Origin: JABABV01 sp965222755
Lineage (GTDB): Bacteria > Bacillota_I > Bacilli_A > Mycoplasmatales > JABABV01
Direction of reading: 5' to 3'
DNA length: 64,000 nucleotides
Assembly (NCBI GenBank): GCA_965222755.1
Contig: CBDCUK010000002.1
Location: forward strand, 10,450 to 74,449
Shown here one piece after another: positions 9,450 through 21,171 of this stretch. Made by a program: the position numbers and the translations under genes. Below the pieces are notes generated by a model that was given only the letters and a program-made list of their open reading frames with translations, did no database searches and was not told where the DNA came from. Numbering within the stretch: position 1 is the stretch's first letter; each line of letters starts with the position of its first letter.

Positions 9450-11621
9450 ATGAAACAATTAAATACTAATCAAAAAACAGCAGTATTATTAAATAATGTT
9501 CCTTTAAGAATTATTGCTGGAGCTGGTACTGGAAAAACAACAGTTATTTGTGAAAAAATTAAATATTTAATCAGTAACATTGCTTTGAAGCCTCATCGAA
9601 TTCTGGCAATCACTTTTACTAACAAAGCCGCTAAAGAAATGCGCGATCGAATTTTAAAAGATATTGATAGCAGCTTTGGGATTCCTGTCATTAGAACTTA
9701 TCATAGTTTTTGTGCTAAGTTTTTACGCAGCGAAATTCAAATCTTAGGTTTTGAACGCGACTTTATAATTTTAGATACTGATGATCAAAAATCATTAATA
9801 TCAAACGTAATTTTAGCTAGAGGATTTAAAAAAAGCGATTTCAAACCAAAACAATTATTAGATATTTTTGGTAAATGATCAAAAGAAAAATATAGTATTA
9901 GTGATTTAAAAAAAGCAATGGAAGCAGACGAAGAAGACCAAGTATTACTATATGAAGATTATTTAAATGCTAAGCATAAACATAATGTTCTTGATTTTGA
10001 TGATCTTATTTTAAAAACAGAATTAATTTTATCTCAATATCCAGAAATTGCTCAAAAATGAAGTGATTTCTTCGATTATGTTTTAGTTGATGAGTTTCAA
10101 GATACTAGTTTTTTCCAATATAACATTATTAAAGCACTAACTTTAAAGCAACAAAATTTATGTGTTGTTGGTGATCCTGATCAAACTATTTATTCATGAC
10201 GTGGTGCTAATGTAGAAATTATTATTAATTTGGAAAAAGATTATCCAAAATTACAAACAATTGCTTTGACACGAAACTATCGCTCGCCTCAAAAAATCCT
10301 TAATTTAGCAAATGATTTAATCACTAATAATAAAAATCGTATTGCCAAAGAATTACATTCTGATGATAATCAACAATTACCAATTATGTATTACGATGCC
10401 CCATCAACTACTGGAGAAGCACATTGAGTTTGTGAACAAATTAAAAATTTACAAGCAAAAAAAGTACCTTTAAATAATATAGCGATTTTATATCGCTTAA
10501 ATAGAATAAGTCTTTATTTAGAGCAATCTTTAATTAATGAAGGATTAGCCTATAAAATTATCGGTAACATTAACTTTTTTTCTCGTAAAGAAATTAAAGA
10601 TTTTTTAAGTTATTTATGAGTGGTTGTTAACCATAATAATTTTTATTTAGAAAGAATTATTAATGTCCCATCACGTGCAATTGGAAATAAAACTTGAAGT
10701 AAAATTAGAGATTATGCTAATAGTCATAATATTAATTATTTTGATACCCTTAATAATCATTTATCAGATATTAAATTAAGTGCAAAAGTAAGCCAAAAAT
10801 TAAAGTTGTTTATTGAAGTTATTAAAACTACTCGTGATAAATTAGAAGTAATTAATCCCAATCAGATTATTAGTCTTTTAAATGAATTATTTGTTAATAG
10901 TGGTTATAAACAATATTTGTTAGATTTATCTATTACAGAGAAAAAATTCTTAGGAAATCGTACAGATAATGTTATAGAATTATTTAAATTTATTGATAAT
11001 AGGATTCATAAAGATAATAATTCGTCAAATAATAATATAGCGATTTTATCAGATATATTATCTGATTTAAATTTATTATCAAACCATAATAATGACGAGG
11101 AAGAAAAACGCTTAGAACCAAAGATTCAATTGATGACTGTTCATCATGCTAAAGGATTAGAATTTCCATATGTATTTGTTGTTGGTTTAAACGAAGAAAT
11201 TGCTCCCTTTTCAAAATCGCTTTTAAATATCGAAGAAGAACGTCGCATAATTTATGTAGCCGTTACACGTGCTCAAAAACAATTATTCGTTACTAGCGCA
11301 ACGCGCTTTAGTTTTGAATATTTAGATACACCACTTCCGGTTTCACGTTTTATAAATGAAGTACGAACTCATTTAACTGTTGCTAGTCCTATACCGCAAA
11401 CAAAAATAAGATTAACAGGACTTGAAAAAACGACAGTTCAACCACAAGATAACTACTTTAAAGATCAACGTAATTTTATTATTGGTGATGTTGTTGAACA
11501 TAAAATATTTGGCTTAGGTACAGTTGTTAATATTGAAAATAATATTATTAGTATTGCTTTTAAATTTAATACTGGAGTTAAAAAATTTCTAAAAAATCAC
11601 AAATCAATTAAAAAACACTAA
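9450..11621 (+). CDS. pcrA: ATP-dependent DNA helicase PcrA/UvrD
   Basis: This superfamily 1A helicase (723 aa) acts in repair and rolling-circle replication. Motifs appear in order: Q-motif LNTNQKTAV, Walker A AGAGTGKT (23-30), ITFTNKAAKEMRDR, DEFQDTS (II), GDPDQTIYSWRGA (III, Trp by TGA), LTRNYRS (IV), VHHAKGLEF (V) and YVAVTRAQ (VI). A C-terminal GDVVEHKIFGLGTV segment matches the Tudor-like RNA polymerase-binding domain of PcrA. Standard-code reading would split it into four pieces; with TGA as Trp it is continuous. Confidence 0.96.
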
Positions 11622-11702
11622 TCCTTATTATTGAAATTTTCAATTTAGTGATAAAATATTATGTAAATTAGATAATTATATTTTAAAAATAGGAGGAATT
11701 TT

Positions 11703-13403
11703 ATGTTTTGATTAATTTTATCTTTTTTAATTATTATTATTGCAATCGTAGTTTCTATTTTTATTTGACGAAGCTTTCCTAACGTTGGACGATTAAGTAA
11801 CTTATTATTTAAAATTGATATTAATAATAATTTGATTATTATCTATACTTTACAAGATAGAAAGTATAATTATTATTTCCAATCTCTAGCAATAATATTT
11901 AATAAAAGAATCACTGCTGATGGTGTTTTAACAATTACTTGGATTGAATTTTTAAAATTAAATTTAACCACTTCAACTTCATTATTAAATAACTTTTTAA
12001 AAACATTAAAAAATTTTCACAATACAAAACCAAAAATTAATTCTCAACACCAGTTCAATATTCATTTTAAAAATACGACTAAATGAAAATTTCCAATTAA
12101 ATTTAAAATGATCTTATTTAATTATGAACCAGTTCAACAAATTTTATATGGTAAATTAACACATCATCTATCTTTTTATCATAAGGAATTTGATAATAAT
12201 TACAAAAGTAAAATTATTAATTATGATATTAATCAAAAAATTATTAATATCGCATTACTAAAAAATCAAAATTCAGGAATTGTTTTTTATTTAAATTTTA
12301 ATCGTTATTTATTAAAGTTAGTTGGAAAGCAAACAGGAATGATTTCGATTATTAAAAATATTATTTTTGAAGTCCTTACTAAAAAAGGCTTTATTATTAC
12401 GAATGAAAATAATTTAGAGTTTTATATTTTTAAATTTGGTAATTTGAAATTTATCAGTGTTAAAAAAATAATGAAAAAAGAATTTAAAAAATGTTATCGT
12501 GACATTAGCAAAAGTTTAGTTTTCAATCTACCATTCGAATGTGGAGCCGCTTACATTAGAAATATAAAAAAAACAAATAACATTATTAGTGCTAAAAGAA
12601 AAGCCAAGTTTTCATACAATGAGTTATTAGAAAATAACATTAATTGAGGAATGAGTAAAAAAATTAATAGTCATTTTCATTATAAAATTTTCAATGTAAG
12701 AAAAGATGAAAATAGTTTTAAGCGTTTTACTAGTTCTTATTTAACTTTTTCAACCGCATTACAAAAAGCTAATTTTATTTTAAGATCAGAACCTATTATT
12801 AATAATGATAAAAGTATTTTAATCGGTAATTTAATTGACATTTTACCAGTTGAAAATATTGCCATATTTAAAGAAAAAAACTTGAGCAGACAAATCAAGT
12901 ACTATGGTTTAACATCTCTTTATGATGTTTTTACATTGCATAAATTAAAAGATCATTTAAAAAAAGTACAAAACAACGAAACTTATGTGATCAGAATTTT
13001 TGCTTGAACCTTATTAAATAATATTGAAGAAATTACTAGTCCTAAAGATCGTTATTTTAATAATAGAATTATTATCTTAATTAATGATTTTGAAAAATTA
13101 TCAATTAATCAAATGTTTATTATTCAAAAACGTTTAGTTGATACTGGTTATAAAATTGCTTTATATAATGTTTATGATTATGAAATATCTGAAAAATTTA
13201 TAGTCTTTATTAAACCAGAATTAATTTTTATGAGTCGCCGATTAATTTCTGGAATTAGTAATAACGCTGAAAACAAAACAAAAATATTGTCATTTAAAAA
13301 ATTATTACAAAACGAAAATGGTGCAATCATCATTAACCAACCAGATAACTCAGAAGATAGTTTATTTTTAACTAATTTTGGATTTAAAAACTGAATTTCA
13401 TAA
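11703..13403 (+). CDS. Membrane-anchored protein with a degenerate EAL-like C-terminal domain
   Basis: This 566-aa protein starts at ATG 11703 behind AGGAGG and has one N-terminal helix (residues 2-24) followed by a long cytoplasmic or surface region rich in Ile, Lys and Asn. Residues about 320-566 follow the order of an EAL phosphodiesterase fold: a segment like ILINDFEKLS in place of the leuxITE strand, then GYKIALYN, then KPELIFMSRRLISGI like the lxPDxIKID region, then a final NFGFKN. The catalytic Glu and Asp residues are replaced, so c-di-GMP hydrolysis is unlikely. EAL-like membrane proteins have been annotated in other mollicutes, from memory. The domain call is inference. Confidence 0.4.
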
Positions 13404-13441
13404 CTATCAATAACAATGATTTAGAAAGAAGTGAACTTAAT

Positions 13442-14878
13442 ATGAAACAGAGAGAAAGAATAACTCCTTTGGAAACAGATTTTGCTAAATGGTATACTGA
13501 TGTAGTAAAACAAAGTGAATTAATGACTTATGGGCCTGTAAAAGGAACTATTATATTTGAACCTAGTGGGTTTGCCATCTGAGATAATATTAAAAATGTT
13601 TTAGATGATAAATTTAAAAAACTAGGAGTTAATAATGTATATTTTCCATTATTCATACCAAAAAAATATTTAGAAAAGGAAAAAGATCATATTGAAGGTT
13701 TTTCTCCTGAAGTAGCAACAATTACTAAAGTTGGAGAAACACAACTTGAAGAAGAAATCGTAGTAAGGCCAACATCAGAAGTATTATTTTGCAATTATTT
13801 TGCTGATAAAATTAACTCATATAAAGATTTACCAATCTTATATAATCAATGAGCTAATGTAGTTCGTTGAGAAAAAACAACAAGACCATTTTTGAGAACT
13901 TCAGAATTTTTATGACAAGAAGGTCATACAGTTCATACTAATGCAATCGAAGCGCGTCAAATGGCACGTCGCATGATTAAAGTTTATAGTAAGTTTTTAA
14001 GAGATTATTTAGCAATTCCAACTTTAATGGGTAAAAAAACACCATTAGAAAGATTTGCTGGAGCTAAAACAACTTATACTATTGAAGCTTTGATGAAAGA
14101 TGGGAAAGCATTACAATCTGGGACTTCTCATTATTTAGGACAGAATTTTTCACATGCATTTAATATTAAGTTTCAAAACCAAGATAATAAATTAGAATTT
14201 GCCTATCAAACTTCATGAGGTGTTTCTACTCGTTTAATTGGAGCATTAATTATGTGTCATAGTGATAATTACGGATTAGTAATTCCGCCAAAAATAGCAC
14301 CAATCAAAATTGTTATTATGACGATTTTTGCAGATAGAAACCCCCAAGTTAATGAAGTAGCAAAGCTACTTTATAAAAAATTACATCGTCGTTTCGCCAC
14401 AATTATTGACGATAGTAATAAAGGACCAGGTTATAAAGCTGCTGCTAACGAAATCAAAGGAATGCCAATTCGCATTGAAGTTGGACCTCGAGATTTAGAA
14501 AATAATGAAGTTACAATTGTTCGTCGTGATACTTTAGCTAAAACAAAAATTAAAATAGAAGAAGTGAATGACGCGATCAAACCTTTATTAATTGATATTC
14601 AAAATTCAATGTTAGAAAAAGCTACTAAACATTTAAATGATCGCATTGTGACTGTTGAAAATTATGATCAATTTAAAGAAAATATTAAAAATAATAATAT
14701 TGTTTTAGCGCCATTTTGATGTAATAGTGCTGCAGAATTAAAAATCAAAAACGAAACAACTGCAACAACTCGTTGTATTCCAATGGGTGAAGTTTCAAAA
14801 CCAAAACCAGGAACACGTTGTTTTTATAATCCAAATAAAATTGCCAACAAAATGGTATATTTTGCAAAAGCTTATTAA
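13442..14878 (+). CDS. proS: Prolyl-tRNA synthetase (short, eukaryote/archaeal-type)
   Basis: This class II synthetase charges tRNA-Pro. It has 478 aa with no bacterial-type insertion domain between motifs 2 and 3, which marks the short ProS form seen in mollicutes. Motif 1 runs GTIIFEPSGFAIW, motif 2 RTSEFLWQEGHT, and the C-terminal zinc-like extension contains FWCNSAAELK and TRCIP with PKPGTRCFY, all characteristic of this type. The terminator overlaps the last codons. Confidence 0.95.
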
Positions 14879-14893
14879 TAATAAGCTTTTTTT
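14866..14893 (+). terminator. Terminator of proS
   Basis: AAAAGCTTAT (14866-14875) pairs with ATAAGCTTTT (14881-14890) and runs into Ts. It overlaps the proS stop codon. Confidence 0.8.
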
Positions 14894-14922
14894 CTTGCTT
14901 TTTAAGTGTTAAGCAGTTTTAC

Positions 14923-14951
14923 TTGACAGATAACGTTTTTTTTTATATAAT
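14923..14951 (+). promoter_or_regulatory. Consensus promoter of the rpsP operon
   Basis: TTGACA (14923-14928), a 17-base spacer and TATAAT (14946-14951) match the sigma-A consensus exactly. It drives rpsP-rimM-trmD-rplS. Confidence 0.9.
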
Positions 14952-14989
14952 TTTTAAGAAAATCTAGATATATAAAAGGAGGAAATTTA

Positions 14990-15274
14990 ATGGTAAAATT
15001 ACGTTTAAAAAGAATTGGTAAAAAACATTATCCGATTTATCGTATTGTTGCAGCTGATGCAAGAGCACCTCGTGATGGACGCTTTATTGAAGAGTTAGGA
15101 ACTTACAACCCTCATAATAAAGAAGTTAAAATCAATGAAGAAAAAGTTCTTAAATGATTAAGTGACGGTGCTATTGCTACTGACACAGTTAAAAATCTAA
15201 TGTCTCAACAAGGAATTTTAAAAACATTTCACGATGCAAAAACTCAAGCTAAAAAAACTAAAAGTGTTAAGTAA
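14990..15274 (+). CDS. rpsP: 30S ribosomal protein S16
   Basis: S16 (94 aa) helps fold 16S rRNA in the body of the small subunit. The N-terminus MVKLRLKRIGKKHYPIYRIV and the following RDGRFIEELGTYNP segment are diagnostic. One TGA Trp sits in KWLSDGA. AGGAGG is seven bases before ATG 14990. It leads the operon with rimM, trmD and rplS. The KH-domain gene (khpA) often present between rpsP and rimM in Firmicutes is absent here. Confidence 0.97.
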
Positions 15275-15281
15275 TTAATTT

Positions 15282-15779
15282 ATGAATTATCACTTAATTG
15301 GTAAAATAGTTAACACTCATGGAATTCGTGGTGAATTGAAAATTCTATCAAATAGCGATTTTATAAAAGAACGTTTTGTTGTTAATAATTTTATTTTTGT
15401 GAAAGAAAATGAAAATTATGTTAAATACCAAATTACTGGTATGAGAAAACACAAAAACTTTATTTTATTAAAATTAAACACTTTTGATAACATTAATCAA
15501 GTTTTATATTTAAAAGGGTTTAATATTTATGCTACAGGCCGTGCACCATTAAAAAATAATAAAGAATATTATTATGATGATATTATTGGTCTTGAAGTAT
15601 ATGATATTAAAGATAAATTTTTAGGTATTTTAACTAGTTTTACAGAAACTCATTCATGTGATGTTTGGTTTATTGAAGGACCTGTTGGTAAAATCAATAT
15701 TCCTAATCGTCCTGAATTTGTTAAAAAAGTTGATTTAGATAACAAAAAAATCATTATTGAAAATTGAGAGATGGAATAA
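15282..15779 (+). CDS. rimM: Ribosome maturation factor RimM
   Basis: RimM binds S19 and assists maturation of the 30S head. The N-terminal IGKIVNTHGIRGELKI (residues 5-20) and the C-terminal PRC-barrel part, including WFIEGPVGKINIPNRPEFV, fit the family. A TGA Trp near the end extends the protein to 165 aa. ATG 15282 lies seven bases after rpsP without a strong ribosome site, suggesting coupling. Confidence 0.93.
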
Positions 15780-15781
15780 TT

Positions 15782-16471
15782 ATGATTAAACAAATCACAA
15801 TTTTAACTTTGTTTCCCGAAATGATTAAAGAAGCAGTTAATCACTCAATTATCAAACGTGCCCAAGAAAAAGAAATAATCAAATTTAACATTGTTAATTT
15901 TCGTGATTTCAGCACTAATAAACATCATAATGTTGATGATGTTGCTTATGGTGGGGGCCCTGGAATGGTTTTAACTTGTCAACCAATAGTTGATGCTATT
16001 AAGTATTATCGTAATGACAATACAAAAGTAATAGCGCTAACTCCTGGTGGACAAACTTATGTACAAAAAATGGCTTATGATTTTGCACACATGAATAATG
16101 ATTTAATTATTGTTTGTGGGCATTATGAAGGTTTTGATGAAAGAATTTTTGAATATGTTGATCAACAAATATCTATTGGAGATTTTGTTTTAACTGGAGG
16201 AGAGTTAGCTGCTTTAATTATGATTGACAGCATTACTCGCTTAATTCCAGGGACTATTAAAAAGTCATCGCATTTAGAAGATTCATTTGCTTGTGGATTA
16301 TTGGATTATCCCCATTATACAAAACCTAGAGAATTTGAAGGTCATCTTGTACCAGAAGTGTTATTTAATGGTAATCATAAATTGATTGCAGCTTGAAGAG
16401 AAAAAGCAGCTTATCAAAAAACTTTAAAAAATCGACCCGATTTAATTAAAAAATTACAAGGAGGCAACTAA
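15782..16471 (+). CDS. trmD: tRNA (guanine-37-N1)-methyltransferase TrmD
   Basis: TrmD methylates G37 of tRNAs and prevents frameshifting. The protein (229 aa) is a SPOUT enzyme with the trefoil-knot residues visible in ALTPGGQ, CGHYEGFDERI and GDFVLTGGELAA, and YGGGPGM near residue 60. ATG 15782, just after the rimM stop, gives the family N-terminus; an upstream in-frame alternative would overlap rimM. The last codons carry the AAGGAGG ribosome site of rplS. Confidence 0.96.
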
Positions 16472-16472
16472 A

Positions 16473-16853
16473 ATGGATATGAATTTAATTAATAAAGTAA
16501 CTAAAGATCAAATTAAAACAGATTTACCAGAAATAAAAACTGGAGATACAGTTAAAGTTTACGTTAAAGTTCGTGAAGGGCAAAAAGAACGTATTCAGTT
16601 ATTTGAAGGTTTAGTAATTAAAACTCAAGGTAGAGGCGTACAACGTACAGTTACAGTTCGTAAAATTTCTTACGGAATTGGTGTTGAACGTGCATTCCCA
16701 CTTAATTCTGCAACAATCGATAATATCGAAGTTGTAAAACATGCTAAAGTTCGTCAATCAAGAATTTATTACATGCGTAATCTACGTGGTAAATCAGCAC
16801 GTTTAAAAGAAATTCGTGTTAAAAAACCAATTACTAAAAAACGTACTAAATAA
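16473..16853 (+). CDS. rplS: 50S ribosomal protein L19
   Basis: L19 (126 aa) lies at the 30S-50S interface. The segments GDTVKVYVKVREG, RIQLFEGLVI, and the C-terminal VRQSRIYYMRNLRGKSARLKE are diagnostic. The start one base after trmD uses an AAGGAGG site nine bases upstream. It is the last gene before a strong terminator. Confidence 0.97.
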   Translation: MDMNLINKVTKDQIKTDLPEIKTGDTVKVYVKVREGQKERIQLFEGLVIKTQGRGVQRTVTVRKISYGIGVERAFPLNSATIDNIEVVKHAKVRQSRIYYMRNLRGKSARLKEIRVKKPITKKRTK

Positions 16854-16854
16854 T

Positions 16855-16897
16855 TATCATAAAAAAAGTAGCTTCAAAGCTACTTTTTTTTATGATA
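16855..16897. terminator. Bidirectional terminator after rplS
   Basis: A long stem (about 18 bp with one bulge) is centred at 16875 around GTAGCTT/AAGCTAC, with A- and T-runs on both arms. It separates convergent rplS and the choline-kinase-like gene and overlaps the latter's stop. Confidence 0.85.
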
Positions 16898-17651
16898 AAG
16901 CTTGATATTTTTGATTAGCAATTTCTTGAAATTTAGGATTATTAGTTCTTTCTCACATAAAAATTGCTCAGACACATCAAAGTAAGTTTTGATAATTGAT
17001 TAAATCTAAGACACGATTATAATCACTAGGTGAAAGTTTGTTATATTTTATAAGGTGTTTAATATTTTCTGTATTAAGATTTGATTCACTAATGAATGAA
17101 GCAAAATCAAATAAAGGATCATTCAGCATTGCGAAATCATAATCAATTAAATAATATTTGTTATTTTGATCAATTAAAATATTATCTTTTATTAAATCAT
17201 TATGTGATAAAACCCAATCTTTTGGAGCTTTTAATTTATAAACATATTTTTCATATTTTGCTAAATTAAAATTTTTTGATTCGATGTTATTTTTAAAAAA
17301 ATTATAAAATTTTTGATATTGTCATTTTTGAACATTATCTTTTGGTTGCTTATGCAATTGCTGAATTAAATCACAAACAGATTCAATGGCTTTAAAATCT
17401 AGTGGATAATCTGATAAAGTAAGAGCACCATCAATGATGTTTAAAATCACCTCAATATTATCGTTATCATCATTATCTTTAATAATTTTGTAAGATAATA
17501 TGAAAGGGGAGTACTTGCTAACAATTTTTAGAACATGAAATTTATTATGAATATTAATAAATTGCAAAGGGGCTTCTTGCAAAACTTTTGTAATTGTATT
17601 TTTTTCTGCATTTATTTTAATATAATTTGTTAAAGAATTAGTGTAGTCCAT
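16890..17651 (-). CDS. Choline/ethanolamine kinase-like phosphotransferase (LicA/APH fold)
   Basis: This 253-aa protein has the aminoglycoside phosphotransferase/choline kinase fold. The catalytic loop HNDLIKDNIL and the metal-binding LIDYDFA motif lie in the C-terminal half, each with the required Asp. The region around LFDFASFISE also matches choline kinases. The likely role is phosphorylating choline or a related small alcohol for lipid head groups or a surface modification; the substrate is not determined by sequence. It is divergent from trmL. Several TGA Trp codons occur near both ends. Confidence 0.7.
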
Positions 17652-17738
17652 AAAATACCCACTCTCTATTTTATTTAAAATATGTTATTATTCTTATATT
17701 ACTTAAAAACTATTATACTATAATAAAGGAGTATTAAA

Positions 17739-18269
17739 TTGTTGAATATTGTTTTATATGAACCAGAAATTCCGCAGAATACGGGTAATATTATGCGTAC
17801 TTGTGTTGCTCTTGGTGCAAAACTGCACTTGATTAAACCTTTAGGTTTTTCTCTAGAAGCAAAATATGTTAAGCGCGCTAGTGCTAATTATATGCAAGAT
17901 TTAAATTATAAAGTTTATGAAAATTGAAATGAATTTTTACAAGAAAATCCAAATAATAATAATTTCTTTTTTTCAACTAGATATGGCAGAAAACCGCATA
18001 GTGATTTTAATTATAAGGCAGTTAATAAAGCTGTTTATTTAATTTTTGGTAAGGAATCATCAGGAATACCAAAAAATATTTTACAAGATAATTTAGAACA
18101 TTGCTTCCGCATACCGATGGTAAAAACAGCAAGATCGCTCAATTTATCAAATTGCGTTATGACAGTAGCTTATGAAGTGATGCGACAATTAGACTATCCA
18201 AATTTAAGTTTAGTCGAAGTTCAGAAAGGTGCTGACTTTTTAGAAAATAAAAATTCAGATGATAATTAA
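17739..18269 (+). CDS. trmL: tRNA (cytidine/uridine-34-2'-O)-methyltransferase TrmL
   Basis: This 176-aa SPOUT enzyme methylates the wobble ribose of leucine tRNAs. NIVLYEPEIPQNTGNIMRT at the N-terminus, IFGKESSGIP in the middle and the C-terminal RSLNLSNCVMTVAYE knot are diagnostic. The start is TTG at 17739 (a second TTG follows at 17742), with AAAGGAG ending seven bases upstream; no ATG is available. def follows two bases after the stop. Confidence 0.93.
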
Positions 18270-18271
18270 TT

Positions 18272-18832
18272 ATGTTTTTAGCAACTGATTTAGTAAAAGA
18301 TACTAATAAAATTTTATTCAAAAATTCTGAATATGTTAAATTACCTTTAAGTCAAAAACATCGTGATGTTTTAGCTAGTATGATTGATCATGTTCGAGTT
18401 TCACAAGATGAAGAAAAAAATAAAAGTTTTAATTTAAGACCAGCAGTTGGAATTGCTGCGGTTCAAGTTGGACACTTATTAAATATGTTTTTTGTTAAAG
18501 TTCCTAATTCAGATGATCATGATATTGATCATGAATACGCTTTAATTAACCCTAAAATTATTTCACATACTTCTCAACTAGCAGCTATTAAATATGGTGA
18601 AGGTTGTTTATCGGTCGATAAAGATCGTGAAGGATTAATCAAAAGATTTTATAAAGTTATTATTAAAGGTTATGATTATTTACAAAAAAAAGAAGTAACA
18701 ATAACAGCTAGAGGTTATTTAGCAATAGTGTTACAACATGAAATGGATCATTTAAAAGGCAAAGTGTATTACCATCACATTAATACAAAATCACCTTGAA
18801 AAGAAGAAGAAAATTTAATTATTATTAAATAA
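18272..18832 (+). CDS. def: Peptide deformylase
   Basis: Def removes the N-formyl group from nascent proteins. The three metal-site motifs are VGIAAVQ at about 59-65 (first Gly of the usual GxGxAAxQ is Ala here), EGCLS with metal ligand C112, and QHEMDH with ligands H156 and H160. The protein has 186 aa with one TGA Trp. It follows trmL by two bases, so the pair forms one transcript of translation-related enzymes ending in a terminator. Confidence 0.94.
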
Positions 18833-18870
18833 ACTATTTTAAATTATTAGTTTATTTAATAATTTTTTTT
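18825..18870 (+). terminator. Probable terminator of trmL-def
   Basis: TTAAATAAACTA (18825-18836) pairs with TAGTTTATTTAA (18848-18859), followed by a T-run at 18863-18870. It is AT-rich, so moderate in strength. Confidence 0.6.
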
Positions 18871-19134
18871 ACTAATTATACTATTGTGTTATAATTGTTT
18901 TAATATAAATAATTAAAAACATAAAAAATAAAATATGAATTCTTATTTTATAATTAAAAACTTTAATTTTAAACATAATTTTATAAATAATATTAGATAA
19001 TTAATTCATACTAATAACTTTAAATAATAAAAAATGAATCTAACAAAATATTTTGTGTTATTTTTTTACGCATTATTTTAAAAGTTTTAGATTAGTTATA
19101 ATTGTATAATATTTATAAGATAGAGAGGTTATTT
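18871..19134 (+). other. Long AT-rich intergenic leader before RNase J
   Basis: The gap between def and rnj is about 300 bases with no ORF of note. It contains possible -10 boxes TATAAT at 18890-18895, 19097-19102 and 19105-19110. There is a direct repeat TAATTAAAAAC at 18910-18920 and 18951-18961, and a weak hairpin ATAAAATA/TATTTTAT near 18930-18950. I see no tRNA or known riboswitch. Confidence 0.5.
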
Positions 19135-21129
19135 ATGGAACAACAAAAAATCCCGAATCCAAAACTAAAAAACTTAAAAATCCCAAACTCTAATAAAATG
19201 TTGAATGCGTTTAAAAACAAAATCCCAACAGCTGTTTTTTCACTTGGAGGAATTCAAGAAATTGGAAAAAACACTTATATTATGGAACATGGTGAAGAAA
19301 TTTGAATCGTTGATTCAGGAATTAAATTTCCAGATGATTGAGGAACAGGAATTGAAGGAATCATTCCTAACTATCAATGATTAAAGGAAAATGAATCTAA
19401 AATTCAAGGTTTAATTATCACTCATGGGCACGAAGATCACATTGGAGGAATTCCTTATTTATTAAAGGAAATCGACCTTAAATGTATTTATGCTCCAAAA
19501 TTTGCTCAAGAATTAATCAAAGCTAAACTACGCGATAAGAAAGTTACTTTTAAAGGAGATTTAAATTTAATTGACAGTGATACTGTTATTAAAACTAAAA
19601 ACTTTTTAATTGATTTCTTTAGTATTAACCATTCGATTCCAGATGCTTATGGTTCACGTTATCGTACAAGCAACGGAACAATCGTCACAACTGGTGATTA
19701 TAAATTTGATTATTCACCAATTGCTCAAAAAACAGATTTCTGAAAATTAGCACGTATGGGGCAAGAAAAAGTTGATTTATTAATTTCAGATTCAACTAAT
19801 TCATTAATTCCTGGAATAACACCTTCTGAAAAAGATGTTATGGCAAGAATTGAAGAAATTTTTCGAAAATCACTTGATAAAAGAATTATTTTAGCTTCAT
19901 TTGCTTCTAATGTTTATCGTTTAAAAACAATTGTTGATTGTGCGATTAAATATAATCGTAAAATTTTAATCTTTGGACGTTCAATGAAAAAAGGAATTGA
20001 TATTGCGCGTAAAATCAAATATATCAAAGCGCCATTAAGTGTTTTTGTTGAAAATCGTAATTTACATAAATACAAACCACATGAAATTTTAATTCTTTCA
20101 ACTGGATCTCAAGGAGAACCATTAGCTGCTTTATCAAGAATTGCTCAAGGAATTCATCCTTATGTTTCAATTCAGAAAAATGATATTATTGTCTTTTCTT
20201 CTTCACCGATTCCAGGTTCTTATGCTCGTGTTGAAACTTTAACAAACCAGTTAATCAAACTAGGAGCCATTGTTTTAGAAAATAGTGCTATGAATACAGT
20301 TCATACATCAGGACACGCTTCTCAGGGTGACCAAAAATTAATGTTTAATTTAATTAAACCAGTTTATTTTGCACCAATGCATGGAGAATATCGTATGTTA
20401 GCTCGTCATATTGAAACTGCTATTTCAACAGGAGTTGACCGTGACAAAACATTTTTAATTCATAATGGAGATCGTTTAGAATTACTTAATGGAAAAGTTA
20501 CTCAATCTGAATCAGTACCAGCAGAACCAATCTACATTGATGGTAATGACATTACCGGGCATACAAGAAGAATAATTTCTGATCGTAATAAATTAGGTAA
20601 AGATGGATTAATTTCTGTTGTTATTACTATTGATTCACGTAAAAATACTATTATTGGTAAACCAAAAATCATTAGTAGAGGAACATTTTACGTTAAGAAC
20701 TCATTGCAAACTATTATTGCTGCTCAAAAAATTTCTTTATCAGCAGTTAAAGATTATTTCCAAAGTGCTCAAAAAGTTACTTTTAGCGGATTGAAACAAT
20801 CAATTCAAAAAAGATTATTACCATACATTCATCGTACTAAAAAACGTGATCCTATTTTAATTCCTGTAATTCTTAATGTGGCTAACACTAACCAAAATTA
20901 CAATTATAAAAATAAATCACAACCATCAAATAAAACTACTACAACAGTAGTAAAAACTGTTAAAAAAATTAATAATAATGTTCAAACTAATAAAAAACCA
21001 ACGATAAAGAATTCTAATTCTAAAATTAAAGTTGTCAAACCAGCTCCAGTTCAAGGAGTTAAAGTTATTAGTAAACCACAACAATCAAAACCAAAATATA
21101 GTAAGATTGTTTTAAAACCAATTAATTAA
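19135..21129 (+). CDS. rnj: Ribonuclease J with a basic C-terminal tail
   Basis: RNase J is the metallo-beta-lactamase/beta-CASP enzyme for 5'-3' mRNA decay and rRNA maturation. The zinc motif THGHEDHIGG is at about 97-106, the beta-CASP region includes ISDSTNS and TGSQGEP, and AMHGEYRML follows. ATG 19135 with GAGAGG upstream is the real start; an in-frame TTG at 19102 has no ribosome site. The total is 664 aa, about 85-100 longer than usual. The excess is a Lys/Asn/Thr-rich, low-complexity tail from about residue 580, likely disordered and RNA-binding. Confidence 0.94.
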
Positions 21130-21136
21130 TGATAAT

Positions 21137-21171
21137 AAAAAATAGCATATAATTTTATATGCTATTTTTTT
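21137..21171. terminator. Bidirectional terminator between rnj and rpe
   Basis: AAAAAATAGCATATA (21137-21151) pairs with TATATGCTATTTTTT (21156-21170). It serves rnj and overlaps the 3' end of convergent rpe. Confidence 0.8.

Noticed and set aside
9450..11621. Apparent chain of broken helicase fragments in the standard code
   Set aside because: The pieces are in one frame and separated only by TGA codons at Trp positions; with genetic code 4 the gene is intact. The same holds for polC, asnS, proS, trmL and others, so none is called a pseudogene.
19102..19134. TTG start for RNase J upstream of ATG 19135
   Set aside because: No ribosome site precedes it, whereas GAGAGG lies correctly before ATG 19135; the extra residues cover the promoter -10.
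20890..21129. Repeat array at the end of RNase J
   Set aside because: The Lys/Asn-rich tail is low complexity without a fixed repeat unit. No CRISPR array was found anywhere in the window.
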